This document shows positions 1 through 7,346 of a DNA stretch of 20,308 nucleotides, in pieces. The notes beneath the pieces are model-generated. The model made no database searches. It worked only from the letters and a program-made list of their open reading frames with translations, and was not told the DNA's origin. Origin of the DNA: a virus; IMG/VR virus record IMGVR_UViG_3300023179_000620, positions 1-20,308 of that record; one strand, written 5' to 3'. A program made the translations under genes and the position numbers. Each line of letters opens with the position of its first letter. Position 1 is the stretch's first letter.

Positions 1-2
1 AC

Positions 3-1163
3 AACGGCAATACGATAGGCCGCGTGCCCGGTGTCTTCGAAGCACTGTCAAACTCAGGTCTCTTTGTAACAGGATCTGTCTCTGCCTCTGACACAACTCT
101 CATAGTGAGACCCGGGTACACAAATGGTAGCTCCCTAGGAGTTCTAGATGTTCAGAACAAGGCAGGAGGCACACTTCTGTATGTTTCAGGAAGCGGAAAT
201 GTCGGAATAGGAACAAGTACGGTCTCATCCAAACTTCACATTTTTGGATCCAACGGAGAGACAGCAACAATCATTCGTGGCGGCACTACAGCACCCGCAA
301 ATGCAAAACCAATACTCCAGGTTATCGGGTATGATAACAGCACAGTTCTCTGGGTATCTGGATCTTCCACACATGGTGCAAGAGTTGGAATCGGAACAAC
401 AAATCCAAGAGCTTCAGCCATGCTTGAAGTTGGTTCAAAAGGAAGCTCAGGAACTAACAACTACGTCAACGTGGAGGCATCTTCAACTGGAGAATGCGGT
501 TATTCTTGGACTAACGGCGGTGCAAATGCGCTCTGGAAATTCTCAAGAGCTGCCTCCACTAGCAACCTGTCTTTGACAGAGCAAGGATCGAGCAATATCG
601 CGCTTCTGTGTGAATATACCACGGGATATGTCGGAATAGGAACGGGGGATCCTTCTGAGAAGCTACACGTCGAAAGTGGAAATGTTAAGGTTAACACTTC
701 AGGTTACGGTGTGATTCTTCCATCGACCCCTTCAAATGCAGGCAGTCAAACACTTGACTGTTATAACGAATTCACATCCACTAACGTGGTTCTTGTGACA
801 GGCGGCGATGGAGCCGTCACGATGCAATCAAGTACTGCAGTTGTTACTCGAACAGGAAGAATGGTTACAGTCGCAGGTGACTTGCAGATAGATTCAGATT
901 GGAAAGGAGCTTCATCAGGAAGGATGTGGATCAACTTCAATAATGCATCCCCAGCATTACCACTTCCTGCAATAAATACTGCAGTATCGATCTGGGCAAC
1001 AAATCTCTTTGGGTCATTTTCAAGCCCAATAATTGGTTATCTAAGCACCGATGGGCTCTTGTACATCGACCAATTCGACAGCGGAATCTATAAAGATCTA
1101 GCACCGTACATAACAAACAACACGAACATAAAGTTCACAGTTACTTATTCTTCTGCATCATAG
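3..1163 (+). CDS. Tail fibre / receptor-binding protein, 5'-truncated
   Basis: The reading frame is open from the first in-frame codon of the window, so the N-terminus lies outside it. About 386 residues are visible. Three repeats of the type VGIGTxxPxxKLHV occur, near bases 199-250, 376-430 and 625-675. Such repeats form triple-beta-helical shafts in phage tail fibres and bacterial trimeric adhesins. The last ~120 residues change character (VTRTGRMVTVAGDLQI, then aromatic/Pro/Asn-rich beta segments) and look like a compact receptor-binding tip. No C-terminal S74 intramolecular chaperone motif is seen, so the trimer must fold without one or with a separate chaperone. The gene ends 4 bp before the convergent glycosyltransferase stop. 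The shaft call is firm; the tip role is inferred. Confidence 0.8.
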   Translation, partial: NGNTIGRVPGVFEALSNSGLFVTGSVSASDTTLIVRPGYTNGSSLGVLDVQNKAGGTLLYVSGSGNVGIGTSTVSSKLHIFGSNGETATIIRGGTTAPANAKPILQVIGYDNSTVLWVSGSSTHGARVGIGTTNPRASAMLEVGSKGSSGTNNYVNVEASSTGECGYSWTNGGANALWKFSRAASTSNLSLTEQGSSNIALLCEYTTGYVGIGTGDPSEKLHVESGNVKVNTSGYGVILPSTPSNAGSQTLDCYNEFTSTNVVLVTGGDGAVTMQSSTAVVTRTGRMVTVAGDLQIDSDWKGASSGRMWINFNNASPALPLPAINTAVSIWATNLFGSFSSPIIGYLSTDGLLYIDQFDSGIYKDLAPYITNNTNIKFTVTYSSAS

Positions 1164-1167
1164 TCAA

Positions 1168-1872
1168 TCAGATCGATACAGTCTTCTGGTGATCTATTTT
1201 TATAGATGGATCGAGCAGGATCTTGTATCCTGCTCGTTTCACTTTCCGACACCAACCCACGTCCTCAGAGGTCGTGTCACGCAGGTCGTCAATTACGATT
1301 AATTCTGAATTGAACCACGGGTACTCAATTTTCGTGAATACTTCTGTCCTCACCAGGGCGAATCCGAGGCCCAACCAGTCCACCTCGAGGAGGGGATTTG
1401 CAAGACTGCGAGCCTGACCAAGAGTATAAGAAGGAAATGTGTAGTGCTTCTTGAAGAATTCTACATCCCAAGTGCCTGCCACGATCCTCTTATCCACCTC
1501 ACGAGAAAGTGCCTCTGTGGAGTAACAGTACGCACCTGCCACCACGGGAACGTTGTGATTCCACAACTTCCAGAAATCTTCAGGCGTGAACACAATATCG
1601 CTGTCCACCATGAAGATGTGCGTGACATCCTTCGTTCCATAGGGTTGCTGAAACTCTCCGCGCTCAAGTGAAGCACCGCACACTTGAGCGCGCCCATGTG
1701 GAAGGAAAGAACTTTTGGAAAAATTAAAATGATGCCTCAGGCCTCTCCTCTGGAGGTCGGCCTGAAGCATTAGGAGAGATTTAACTGTGTCAGTGTGGAT
1801 TGAACCACCCGTAGGACAAGTGATCATCACCACGGGTGGACTTGTATTGAGAGTCAATGGTTGTTTGATCAT
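1168..1872 (-). CDS. Glycosyltransferase (GT-A fold, family 2-like)
   Basis: 234 residues. The GT-A pattern is visible: an N-terminal strand (VVMITCPTGG), the nucleotide-sugar/metal motif DSD in HIFMVDSDIVF, a central DWLGLGFALV segment, and a C-terminal SEDVGWCRKVKRAGYKI resembling the acceptor-side ED motif of GT2 enzymes. It probably transfers a sugar to phage DNA, a virion protein or a host surface polymer; the acceptor cannot be read from the sequence. The start chosen is the ATG at 1872 rather than a GTG two codons upstream, because it forms an ATGA overlap with the upstream gene's stop and has AAGGAG 7 nt before it. It is co-transcribed with the VWA gene. Confidence 0.75.
   Translation of the reverse strand: MIKQPLTLNTSPPVVMITCPTGGSIHTDTVKSLLMLQADLQRRGLRHHFNFSKSSFLPHGRAQVCGASLERGEFQQPYGTKDVTHIFMVDSDIVFTPEDFWKLWNHNVPVVAGAYCYSTEALSREVDKRIVAGTWDVEFFKKHYTFPSYTLGQARSLANPLLEVDWLGLGFALVRTEVFTKIEYPWFNSELIVIDDLRDTTSEDVGWCRKVKRAGYKILLDPSIKIDHQKTVSI
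1212..1236 (+). terminator. Probable intrinsic terminator of the tail-fibre gene, inside an antisense gene
   Basis: A perfect 9-bp inverted repeat, CGAGCAGGA / TCCTGCTCG, flanks a 7-nt loop (1221-1227) and is followed by TTTC on the plus strand. It lies about 50 nt past the tail-fibre stop and within the 3' part of the minus-strand glycosyltransferase coding sequence. The U tract is short, so termination strength is uncertain. Confidence 0.5.
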
Positions 1873-3212
1873 CTCCACGCTCCTTCCACAGAGGTGACAT
1901 CATCCATCTTGATGACGAGATCGTTCGTCTGAAAGTACATCTTCTGACCCTTGCCGAGTACGTAACCACGCTTGATGCGGCTTGGGACTGGTTCACTGCA
2001 CTCTCCGTCGGTCATGATGAGAAGGCCATCCCAGCGGCCACGATTCTTGGGATCATTGGCAAACTTGGTCGGAGCATTGAAGTCCGTGCCTCCACCACGG
2101 ACACGCTTCGCGGGATGGTTGGAACCTCGACGCCACTCGTACAGGTCCTTCTCGTAGGCCACAGTGTCGAAGGGAAGAATGTCAATTGACACTTTCTTCG
2201 TGAGGGATGAGAGCTCGGAGAAAAACTCCGAGAGCATTTCATTGGAGACAGACCCTGACTGGTCGATGGCGATGAGGAGCTTTGCTGTATATCCTCGCTT
2301 CACGCCGGGATGAATGTATGGATAGCGAGAATTGATCCTCTTAATCGAGGTGGTACGTCCGCCGCGGGTAATGGAACCAACGAATTGTCGGAGCACGTTG
2401 CGCCAGTTGATGATGTTGCTGACGGACTTTCGAATCTGGTCGGCAAGTTCGACGGGAATGTTTCCCCATCCGTTCGCCTGAGAGTCGGCATGCTTCGTGG
2501 CCTTCTCGACCATCGCTTTCACCTTGCCCTGAACGTACTCGCGCTGTTCCTCAGGAAGTTCCTGCCACTTGCCGTGGTCGTCCATGGAGCCGATCACGTA
2601 CTCCTCACCGTCGCCTTCTCCGTCAAAACCTTGACCACCGGCCTCCTTATCCTTGTCGGACTCCTCCTTGATCTTCTCGAAGTACCATTCGGAAGCCTTC
2701 ATCGGAGGAAGCTTCTCAATCACTTTCGCGAGCTTCATGGCCTGTTGCTCGTCCTTTGTGTACTCACGACCCTCCGGATGCTTCGGAAACTTTCCGGGGA
2801 TGATGCAGAACTCGGGAAGGGGACGGTCACCGTTGAGACGACCGCCGTTGCCGTGCTTCGCAGTATCCATGATGATGGAGTTGATCGCACAGTCTGTCGC
2901 GATGTTCCATAGTTGCGGAGGAGTGCGCCGACGACCGTAGAGGTGGCCGAACACGAGGTGGTAGTACTCGTGGGTGAGAACGCCGCGGACCTCCCACTGG
3001 GACAACTTCGAGAAGAAGTCCGGATTCCAGAGGAGCGTGATCTCGTCGGTCTTCTCGTTGAACGCCACCGCCGCGGTCGGGAGGGACTTCGTGGGGACCT
3101 TGTGGATGTGGCGGCTCAGTTCAGCGAAGAACGGAGAATCCTGTAGGAAGCTGATCAGGTGCCGGTCGAGATTGAAGTCCGTGACAGGCTCGTTTTCGGT
3201 TTGTTCGATCAT
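1869..3212 (-). CDS. Metallopeptidase-like / VWA-domain protein (DUF2201 type)
   Basis: 447 residues in two parts. The N-terminal part carries HEYYH followed by H (residues ~81-90), the zinc-binding pattern of metallopeptidases, then a conserved cysteine/Asn helix. The C-terminal part is a von Willebrand A-like domain: DQSGS (~317-321, MIDAS), then GGGTD (~373-377) and MTDGE (~400-404). A charged Glu/Gly-rich linker (~185-210) joins them. This matches the DUF2201 family, whose cellular members often sit beside a MoxR AAA+ ATPase; none is visible here. Proteolytic activity is unproven. The ATG at 3212 is preferred over an upstream GTG because a conserved promoter ends 6 nt before it; there is no clear Shine-Dalgarno sequence, suggesting a leaderless mRNA. 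Confidence 0.75.
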   Translation of the reverse strand: MIEQTENEPVTDFNLDRHLISFLQDSPFFAELSRHIHKVPTKSLPTAAVAFNEKTDEITLLWNPDFFSKLSQWEVRGVLTHEYYHLVFGHLYGRRRTPPQLWNIATDCAINSIIMDTAKHGNGGRLNGDRPLPEFCIIPGKFPKHPEGREYTKDEQQAMKLAKVIEKLPPMKASEWYFEKIKEESDKDKEAGGQGFDGEGDGEEYVIGSMDDHGKWQELPEEQREYVQGKVKAMVEKATKHADSQANGWGNIPVELADQIRKSVSNIINWRNVLRQFVGSITRGGRTTSIKRINSRYPYIHPGVKRGYTAKLLIAIDQSGSVSNEMLSEFFSELSSLTKKVSIDILPFDTVAYEKDLYEWRRGSNHPAKRVRGGGTDFNAPTKFANDPKNRGRWDGLLIMTDGECSEPVPSRIKRGYVLGKGQKMYFQTNDLVIKMDDVTSVEGAWR

Positions 3213-3218
3213 AGGAAC

Positions 3219-3249
3219 ACTATACTCCGGTGAGGCGAAACTTTGCACT
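3219..3249 (-). promoter_or_regulatory. Promoter P1 of the VWA-glycosyltransferase unit
   Basis: The minus strand reads AGTGCAAAGT (3249-3240), then 15 nt, then TATAGT (3224-3219). The ATG begins 6 nt after the -10 element. It is one of seven copies of the same architecture in this window. Confidence 0.65.
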
Positions 3250-3281
3250 CAGATGAAGACAGAATATTCGGGAAATTGATC

Positions 3282-4085
3282 CTACCTGACATCCGTGCAA
3301 CAACGGAAACCTTGCTGGTAGAAGGCGAAAGATTCGTTGTGGATCCTCGTGGAAGGCCTGCACCGGGTCCGGACCACAGACCAGTACCCTCCCTTCAGGA
3401 TCGACCTATACCCAGACTTCCTCGTGGAACTCGTCCACTCGTCCACGTTTCCGGTCATGTCGTGGACCCCGAACGGACTCACGCACCTCTCCATGGATCC
3501 ACTGGGAACTCCCTGCCACAGTCTCAGTAGTTCCTCGCCTCGCCTCGCAGGGTTCTGAAGCGCCTCAACATCAGGTGCGATCCACTTGTGATCGATGTTG
3601 CAGGCGCTCGGGTCGCGGTCGTAACCGTACGGATACGGAAGTCCCTCCTCACCTTCGCAGGCGAAGGTCCACTCCTCCTCGGTGCACAGGCGCTTCCCGG
3701 CGTGTTCGCAGGTCTTCTTCGCGGAGTACCAATCGATGAACACCACAGGCGTGGCACCCACCTCGTTCGGGAATTCATACGTGTCCATGCAGAAGTCCAT
3801 CTGATGGCGTTTGTTTTTTAGACCGTCAGTAACCTTGGTCCATTTCTCTCGATTAAATCTGGCACACCTGGCAGGGAACTGGGTGGAGATCCACTCATCG
3901 CAGGTGGAATCCTGGAGGACCTCGATCATGTCAGATCCTGCAGGAAGTGCATTACCTTTCACCCGCACGGTGCCCTCGGGGCAACTCTTCACCCTCAGCG
4001 CTTGGTACTCAGGTTCGGAACCGGCGGCGAACACCACGCCCCCGAGGCACAGGAAAGTAGAGAACACGAGAAAATTCTTCAACAT
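3282..4085 (-). CDS. Secreted FGE/SUMF1-like (C-type-lectin-fold) protein
   Basis: 267 residues beginning with a signal peptide (hydrophobic core FLVFSTFLCLGGVVF, likely cleavage after FAA). The rest matches the formylglycine-generating-enzyme/sulfatase-modifying-factor fold: FCMDTYEFP, GKRLCTEEEW, DMTGNVDEW (~209-217), LKGGYW and YQQGFRCC near the end. In true FGE two copper-binding cysteines lie five apart; here only the second is present (a Gln replaces the first), so formylglycine formation is unlikely and a binding or structural role is more plausible. The mature part has twelve cysteines, suggesting disulfides in the periplasm or outside the cell. The ATG overlaps the upstream stop (TGATG) and has AGGAGG 4 nt before it. 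Possibly captured from a host gene. Confidence 0.75.
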   Translation of the reverse strand: MLKNFLVFSTFLCLGGVVFAAGSEPEYQALRVKSCPEGTVRVKGNALPAGSDMIEVLQDSTCDEWISTQFPARCARFNREKWTKVTDGLKNKRHQMDFCMDTYEFPNEVGATPVVFIDWYSAKKTCEHAGKRLCTEEEWTFACEGEEGLPYPYGYDRDPSACNIDHKWIAPDVEALQNPARRGEELLRLWQGVPSGSMERCVSPFGVHDMTGNVDEWTSSTRKSGYRSILKGGYWSVVRTRCRPSTRIHNESFAFYQQGFRCCTDVR

Positions 4086-4321
4086 CACTCCTCCTCTGGA
4101 AACGCTTGCCTCATCGCATCATACGCAATCCTGCGCATCTCGTCCACCTCTTCCTGAAGGGAACCGTACACATCACGCCTCCGGATGCGATCGAGCGCAG
4201 ATGTGCACGCCATCATTGCCCTGTACACCTTGGCGTACGCCCGCCTCGCAGGTTCGTTCTCGGGCTTCATGAGCAACCTGTGGAGGTGCGCAGAGTCCTT
4301 GAGTTCACCCTCAGTTGGCAC
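4085..4321 (-). CDS. Small helical hypothetical protein
   Basis: 78 residues, rich in charged residues and predicted all-helical (e.g. ARRAYAKVYRAMMACTSALDRIRRR). No family is recognised. It starts with GTG inside the last codons of the ligase gene (11-bp overlap), preceded by a strong GGGGGAGG about 6 nt upstream, and its stop overlaps the next ATG as TGATG. Translational coupling on both sides supports it being a real gene. Acidic C-terminus. Confidence 0.65.
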   Translation of the reverse strand: MPTEGELKDSAHLHRLLMKPENEPARRAYAKVYRAMMACTSALDRIRRRDVYGSLQEEVDEMRRIAYDAMRQAFPEEE

Positions 4322-5645
4322 GGTACGCCTCCCCCGCTGCGATCACCTTGGGATCCACATCGCGGGGATCACGTTCTCGAATGAACACAGGGAATCGGAC
4401 CTTGCCATCGCTCGTGAGCCCGTCCGCCGTGAGTGGATCAGGTTGGCCCTCCACCTCGATGATCTTGCCGATCCACGAGTCCGGATCGATGGAGATCTCC
4501 GCGCGGATCTTGTCGTTGTAACCACCGCCCACCTTCGTGACCACGCCGTTAGGCATCACCACTTGGAAACCGCCCCACAGGCCCTCACGCTTGGAGCCAC
4601 GGTTGCCTTCGTAGTGGCCCACGATCACGCCTTCGTACGTGGTGACCGGCTTCAGCTTGAGAACGGAATCGGAGCGCTTGAAGATGTACGGGGAGGCGAG
4701 TTTCTTCACCATGATTCCTTCGTAACCGCCTTCAATGCACTTGCCGTAGAACTTGAGGAGTTGGTCCTGGTCCTTCGCAGTGATGCCGCCAACGTGGACC
4801 ACGTGGTCAGAACCTACCTGTTCGACGAGTTCCTTGACGAGATCGACTCGAGAGAGGAGGTCGGCATCGTTGGCCTGATCCTTCCAGTCATCGAAGACCA
4901 TCGCATCGAACACGTTGTACACCATGCCGGAATCGTCCTTCGCAGTCTTGTGAGACATGACCACCGATGCTGTCTCATTCCAGTCGCGGCCCATACATTC
5001 CCCATCAAGAACGAAGTTATCCCATGGGGCCGACTCGAGCGCCGACTTGATTGTGGGAAGGGTCTCGATGGGAGAACCGCTGCGGGTGAACATGGTGACC
5101 ACGCCGTTGTTCTTCACTGCAATGCAACGAAGACCGTCGAGCTTCGGTTCCACTCGGACCGGATACTCGATGGATTCTGCGATCACGATGCCCTTGCCCG
5201 TCTCGTGGTGGGCCTCGAGTGATTCGGCGAGCTGAACGGAGAACTTGGCGATCGCACCGGACCACGTCTTCTCCACGAGGGACTCCGAGGCTCCGACCCG
5301 AAGGTTGCGGAGGAGGATGCGGAGGCACCACTTCTGTTGCGGCCCGGTCATGTCGGTGAAGAGGCGGACCACGAGGTCCTTCGCGGCGTTGCCTGTAACC
5401 GCACGAGTGGAGAGCTTCTCGTAGATCTCCTCAAGGAAGTCTTCGAGGACTGCATCGTCATCTCCGATGCCGCACGCTTTAGGCATCTTAAACTTGTTCA
5501 CAAAGAAGTTAATGTAAGGATCGCCGGCGGCAACGAACACGCGTTTGAGAAGGTCGTTGCCACGGTTCTTGCGGAGGACTTCCTCCTTGAAGAGGCGGGA
5601 GTTGTCAGATTCCAGGGCTTCGAGGATGTCGATGACTGATTCCAT
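4311..5645 (-). CDS. ATP-dependent DNA ligase
   Basis: 444 residues with the nucleotidyltransferase motifs of ATP ligases in order: motif I EPKLDGLR (adenylated Lys ~168), motif III VLDGEC (~212-217), IIIa VFDAM (~245-249), IV EGIMVK (~309-314) and V LKLKP (~329-333). An OB-fold follows (VGHYEGNRGSKREGLWGGF ... VTKVGGGYND), ending with RFPVFIRER. The N-terminal ~150 residues resemble the helical DNA-binding domain of T4-type phage ligases. It seals nicks in phage DNA replication and repair. The ATG at 5645 lies 7 nt after the -10 element of promoter P2, with no convincing Shine-Dalgarno sequence. First gene of a three-gene unit with the 78-residue protein and the FGE-like protein. Confidence 0.93.
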   Translation of the reverse strand: MESVIDILEALESDNSRLFKEEVLRKNRGNDLLKRVFVAAGDPYINFFVNKFKMPKACGIGDDDAVLEDFLEEIYEKLSTRAVTGNAAKDLVVRLFTDMTGPQQKWCLRILLRNLRVGASESLVEKTWSGAIAKFSVQLAESLEAHHETGKGIVIAESIEYPVRVEPKLDGLRCIAVKNNGVVTMFTRSGSPIETLPTIKSALESAPWDNFVLDGECMGRDWNETASVVMSHKTAKDDSGMVYNVFDAMVFDDWKDQANDADLLSRVDLVKELVEQVGSDHVVHVGGITAKDQDQLLKFYGKCIEGGYEGIMVKKLASPYIFKRSDSVLKLKPVTTYEGVIVGHYEGNRGSKREGLWGGFQVVMPNGVVTKVGGGYNDKIRAEISIDPDSWIGKIIEVEGQPDPLTADGLTSDGKVRFPVFIRERDPRDVDPKVIAAGEAYRAN

Positions 5646-5652
5646 GGTCTTC

Positions 5653-5683
5653 AGTATACACTCTTGGTATTAAACTTTGCACT
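5653..5683 (-). promoter_or_regulatory. Promoter P2 of the ligase unit
   Basis: The minus strand reads AGTGCAAAGT (5683-5674), 15 nt, TATACT (5658-5653), then 7 nt to the ligase ATG. It is among the closest copies to the window consensus. Confidence 0.7.
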
Positions 5684-5697
5684 GTTGCGAAGATTTA

Positions 5698-6408
5698 TTA
5701 TTCTGTCCGCTTGACTGACACGAGATATGCAGGATTTTGAGGAATCATAAAGAAATACTTTTTGACAATTGGAGAGCGCCTGCTTCCTTCGTTAAAAGTA
5801 ACCTCGTAATTTCCAGGTGGAATGTCTACAAAGTGATCTCGAGAGATCCCTCTAGATTTTCCGCCTTTTCTCAGGCCACGAATCAGCTGTGGTTCATTCC
5901 ACTTCGTGATGGAAGCAATTTGATCGCAGATCTTTTTGTGCCGGATTTGGTCTTCACGTTGAACACGTTGCTCATTCGTGAGAGTCTGGATTTGCATCTG
6001 TTTACCGACCAGAGCATCTAGTTCTGTAACGAGAGAGGCGAGTCCCATCATGCACTCTGCACGCTCAACGATTTCTTCGGTCTTCATGTTCCAACGAGAA
6101 TTAACTCCGGTCGACATGCGAAACTCGTAGGTCTTCCAGACGTTTCCCTCGGAATCCAACCTCTCGACGTCATCGGTGATCCACTTAAGCTGTAGATCTG
6201 CGATCCCCTGATAGTAACGATCACCGACGTTCGACTTAGTGATGATGAAATCGAGCCGCAGGTCCTTATCGGGTTCTCCCGAGAGGAAAATTTTTCCAAG
6301 ATCCTCGTACTTCTTCTTGTCGAGGAACTTGCAAACCTCATGTTGCAGGATCTTCTGCATCACGAGCCGCGAGATGATCTTCTTTGTGTCAGTTTCTTGT
6401 GCCAACAT
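5698..6408 (-). CDS. Hypothetical phage protein, 236 aa
   Basis: No family recognised. The start ATG at 6408 lies 2 nt after the stop of the upstream secreted protein and has GGGGAAG before it; longer in-frame extensions upstream overlap that gene and were rejected. The N-terminal ~110 residues alternate helices and strands (FIITKSNVGDRYYQG, LQLKWITDD). Residues ~113-165 form a long helix, possibly coiled coil. The C-terminal third has a beta-rich segment (HFVDIPPGNYEVTF) resembling a small beta-sandwich or carbohydrate-binding type domain. No signal peptide. Second gene of the unit driven by promoter P3. Confidence 0.7.
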   Translation of the reverse strand: MLAQETDTKKIISRLVMQKILQHEVCKFLDKKKYEDLGKIFLSGEPDKDLRLDFIITKSNVGDRYYQGIADLQLKWITDDVERLDSEGNVWKTYEFRMSTGVNSRWNMKTEEIVERAECMMGLASLVTELDALVGKQMQIQTLTNEQRVQREDQIRHKKICDQIASITKWNEPQLIRGLRKGGKSRGISRDHFVDIPPGNYEVTFNEGSRRSPIVKKYFFMIPQNPAYLVSVKRTE

Positions 6409-6410
6409 TG

Positions 6411-6608
6411 TTACTTCCCCAGAGATGCAAAGCACCGGATCCGCAAGTCTTCCTTCTTGATGAAGGAACAGTACGAAGAGTTCCTCGTGGAAGACGCCAT
6501 GCACATCATTCTCTCGTCATGATCGTTGACGAAACCGCAGGATGCTGTACCTGCAGAAACTTGAACGGATACGGCTGTGACCATTAGAAATGCAATGTGC
6601 TTCATCAT
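6411..6608 (-). CDS. Small secreted cysteine-containing protein
   Basis: 65 residues: a clear signal peptide (MMKHIAFLMVTAVSVQVSAG, likely cleaved after an AxA-like site) followed by ~43 residues with four cysteines (SCGF, MMCM, SYCSF, IRCF). It is probably disulfide-bonded in the periplasm. No family is recognised. Its promoter (P3) places the first ATG 7 nt after the -10 element; a second ATG follows directly, so the start could be one codon later. Neighbours are a secreted lytic transglycosylase upstream and a cytosolic hypothetical downstream. A role in lysis control or superinfection exclusion is possible but purely contextual. Confidence 0.65.
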   Translation of the reverse strand: MMKHIAFLMVTAVSVQVSAGTASCGFVNDHDERMMCMASSTRNSSYCSFIKKEDLRIRCFASLGK

Positions 6609-6615
6609 GGTTACA

Positions 6616-6646
6616 ACCGTATCCTGATTTTGACTCAGTTTACACT
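6616..6646 (-). promoter_or_regulatory. Promoter P3 of the secreted-protein unit
   Basis: The minus strand reads AGTGTAAACT (6646-6637), 15 nt, TACGGT (6621-6616), then 7 nt to ATGATG. It has a weaker -10 than P1 and P2 but identical spacing. Confidence 0.6.
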
Positions 6647-6656
6647 GAATCAGTGT

Positions 6657-7232
6657 TCATAGTTCACAAGTGTTTCTCTCGCGAACGTAGAAAGAAGACA
6701 AACTCTGCATGCAGCAGGTCTGAATCTTCTGGCTCGCAATGCTCGTATTAAGATTCTTGTGGACCCTCTTATAAGTCCAATGTTCATGACGCGCTGCGTA
6801 AGATTCCTTGTTGGGATTTCCCGAGGTGTAGCACTTGAACGTGGAAGAAGCTTCCGGGGAGCGCGTCCAGCACGCATCCAAAACGTGAAGTGCTAAACGA
6901 AGCTGCAGCTTCCTGTTGCCACAGATCTCTTTGCGAGAGAACCCTTGCCAATTAGGTCCTCTCATCACTTGTCCAAGCCCTACAGACTTTCCACCGTCAC
7001 CTGCGACCTTGCAGGACTCGATGTCTTTGCGCAAAGCCGATTCTCCGACGGCGACTGCGGCAAGCATAGGCAAAGCACTGTCCTGAGGAAGTGTACCTTT
7101 AATGCGGCCTGACGCATATTCATTATTTACGACCGAGACCATGTCTTCTGACACAACTCTGAGCCGATCTTGGCTGACACCCGGCAAAGCTGTCTGCAAT
7201 GCCAGCATCAGTGCGATAGCTAAATTAGTCAT
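6657..7232 (-). CDS. Secreted lytic transglycosylase-like (SLT/lysozyme-fold) protein
   Basis: 191 residues. A short hydrophobic N-terminus (LAIALMLALQTALPGVS) looks like a signal peptide. The core AAVAVGESALRKD ... SVGLGQVM matches the goose-lysozyme/SLT pattern, where Glu (~64) is the catalytic acid and the GLGQ turn lines the active site; a later FKCYTSGNP segment fits the Tyr/Asn-containing third motif. It likely cleaves peptidoglycan in the periplasm, at infection or lysis, separately from the GH24 endolysin. Five or more cysteines occur. The ATG at 7232 has AAAGGAG 11 nt upstream, directly after a structured leader. Confidence 0.7.
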   Translation of the reverse strand: MTNLAIALMLALQTALPGVSQDRLRVVSEDMVSVVNNEYASGRIKGTLPQDSALPMLAAVAVGESALRKDIESCKVAGDGGKSVGLGQVMRGPNWQGFSRKEICGNRKLQLRLALHVLDACWTRSPEASSTFKCYTSGNPNKESYAARHEHWTYKRVHKNLNTSIASQKIQTCCMQSLSSFYVRERNTCEL

Positions 7233-7250
7233 TATCTACATTTCTCCTTT

Positions 7251-7308
7251 GTGATCTTCTCTTTGAGTTTGTATTCTTTTGGAATACATTTGTATCCAAA
7301 GAGATCAC
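7251..7308 (-). repeat. Nested hairpin in the leader of the transglycosylase gene
   Basis: An outer stem pairs GTGATCTTCTCTTTG (7251-7265) with CAAAGAGATCAC (7297-7308), with a 3-nt bulge. It encloses a second hairpin GTATTC / GAATAC (7271-7276 / 7282-7287). On the minus-strand RNA the ribosome-binding site AAAGGAG follows immediately. No U tract follows, so a processing signal or translation-control structure is more likely than a terminator. Confidence 0.5.
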
Positions 7309-7346
7309 TAACTATATACAAAAACCGAACTTGTTTAACTCAAACA

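Noticed and set aside
3282-4085. FGE-fold protein as target of a diversity-generating retroelement
   Set aside because: This fold is used by such systems, but no reverse transcriptase, template repeat or adenine-biased variable repeat is visible in the window.
4185-5222. Long plus-strand open frame (345 codons) opposite the ligase
   Set aside because: It is antisense to an unmistakable ligase, has His/Leu/Arg-rich shadow composition and no start signal. The same applies to the long plus-strand frames at 2310-2912 and 19054-19968.
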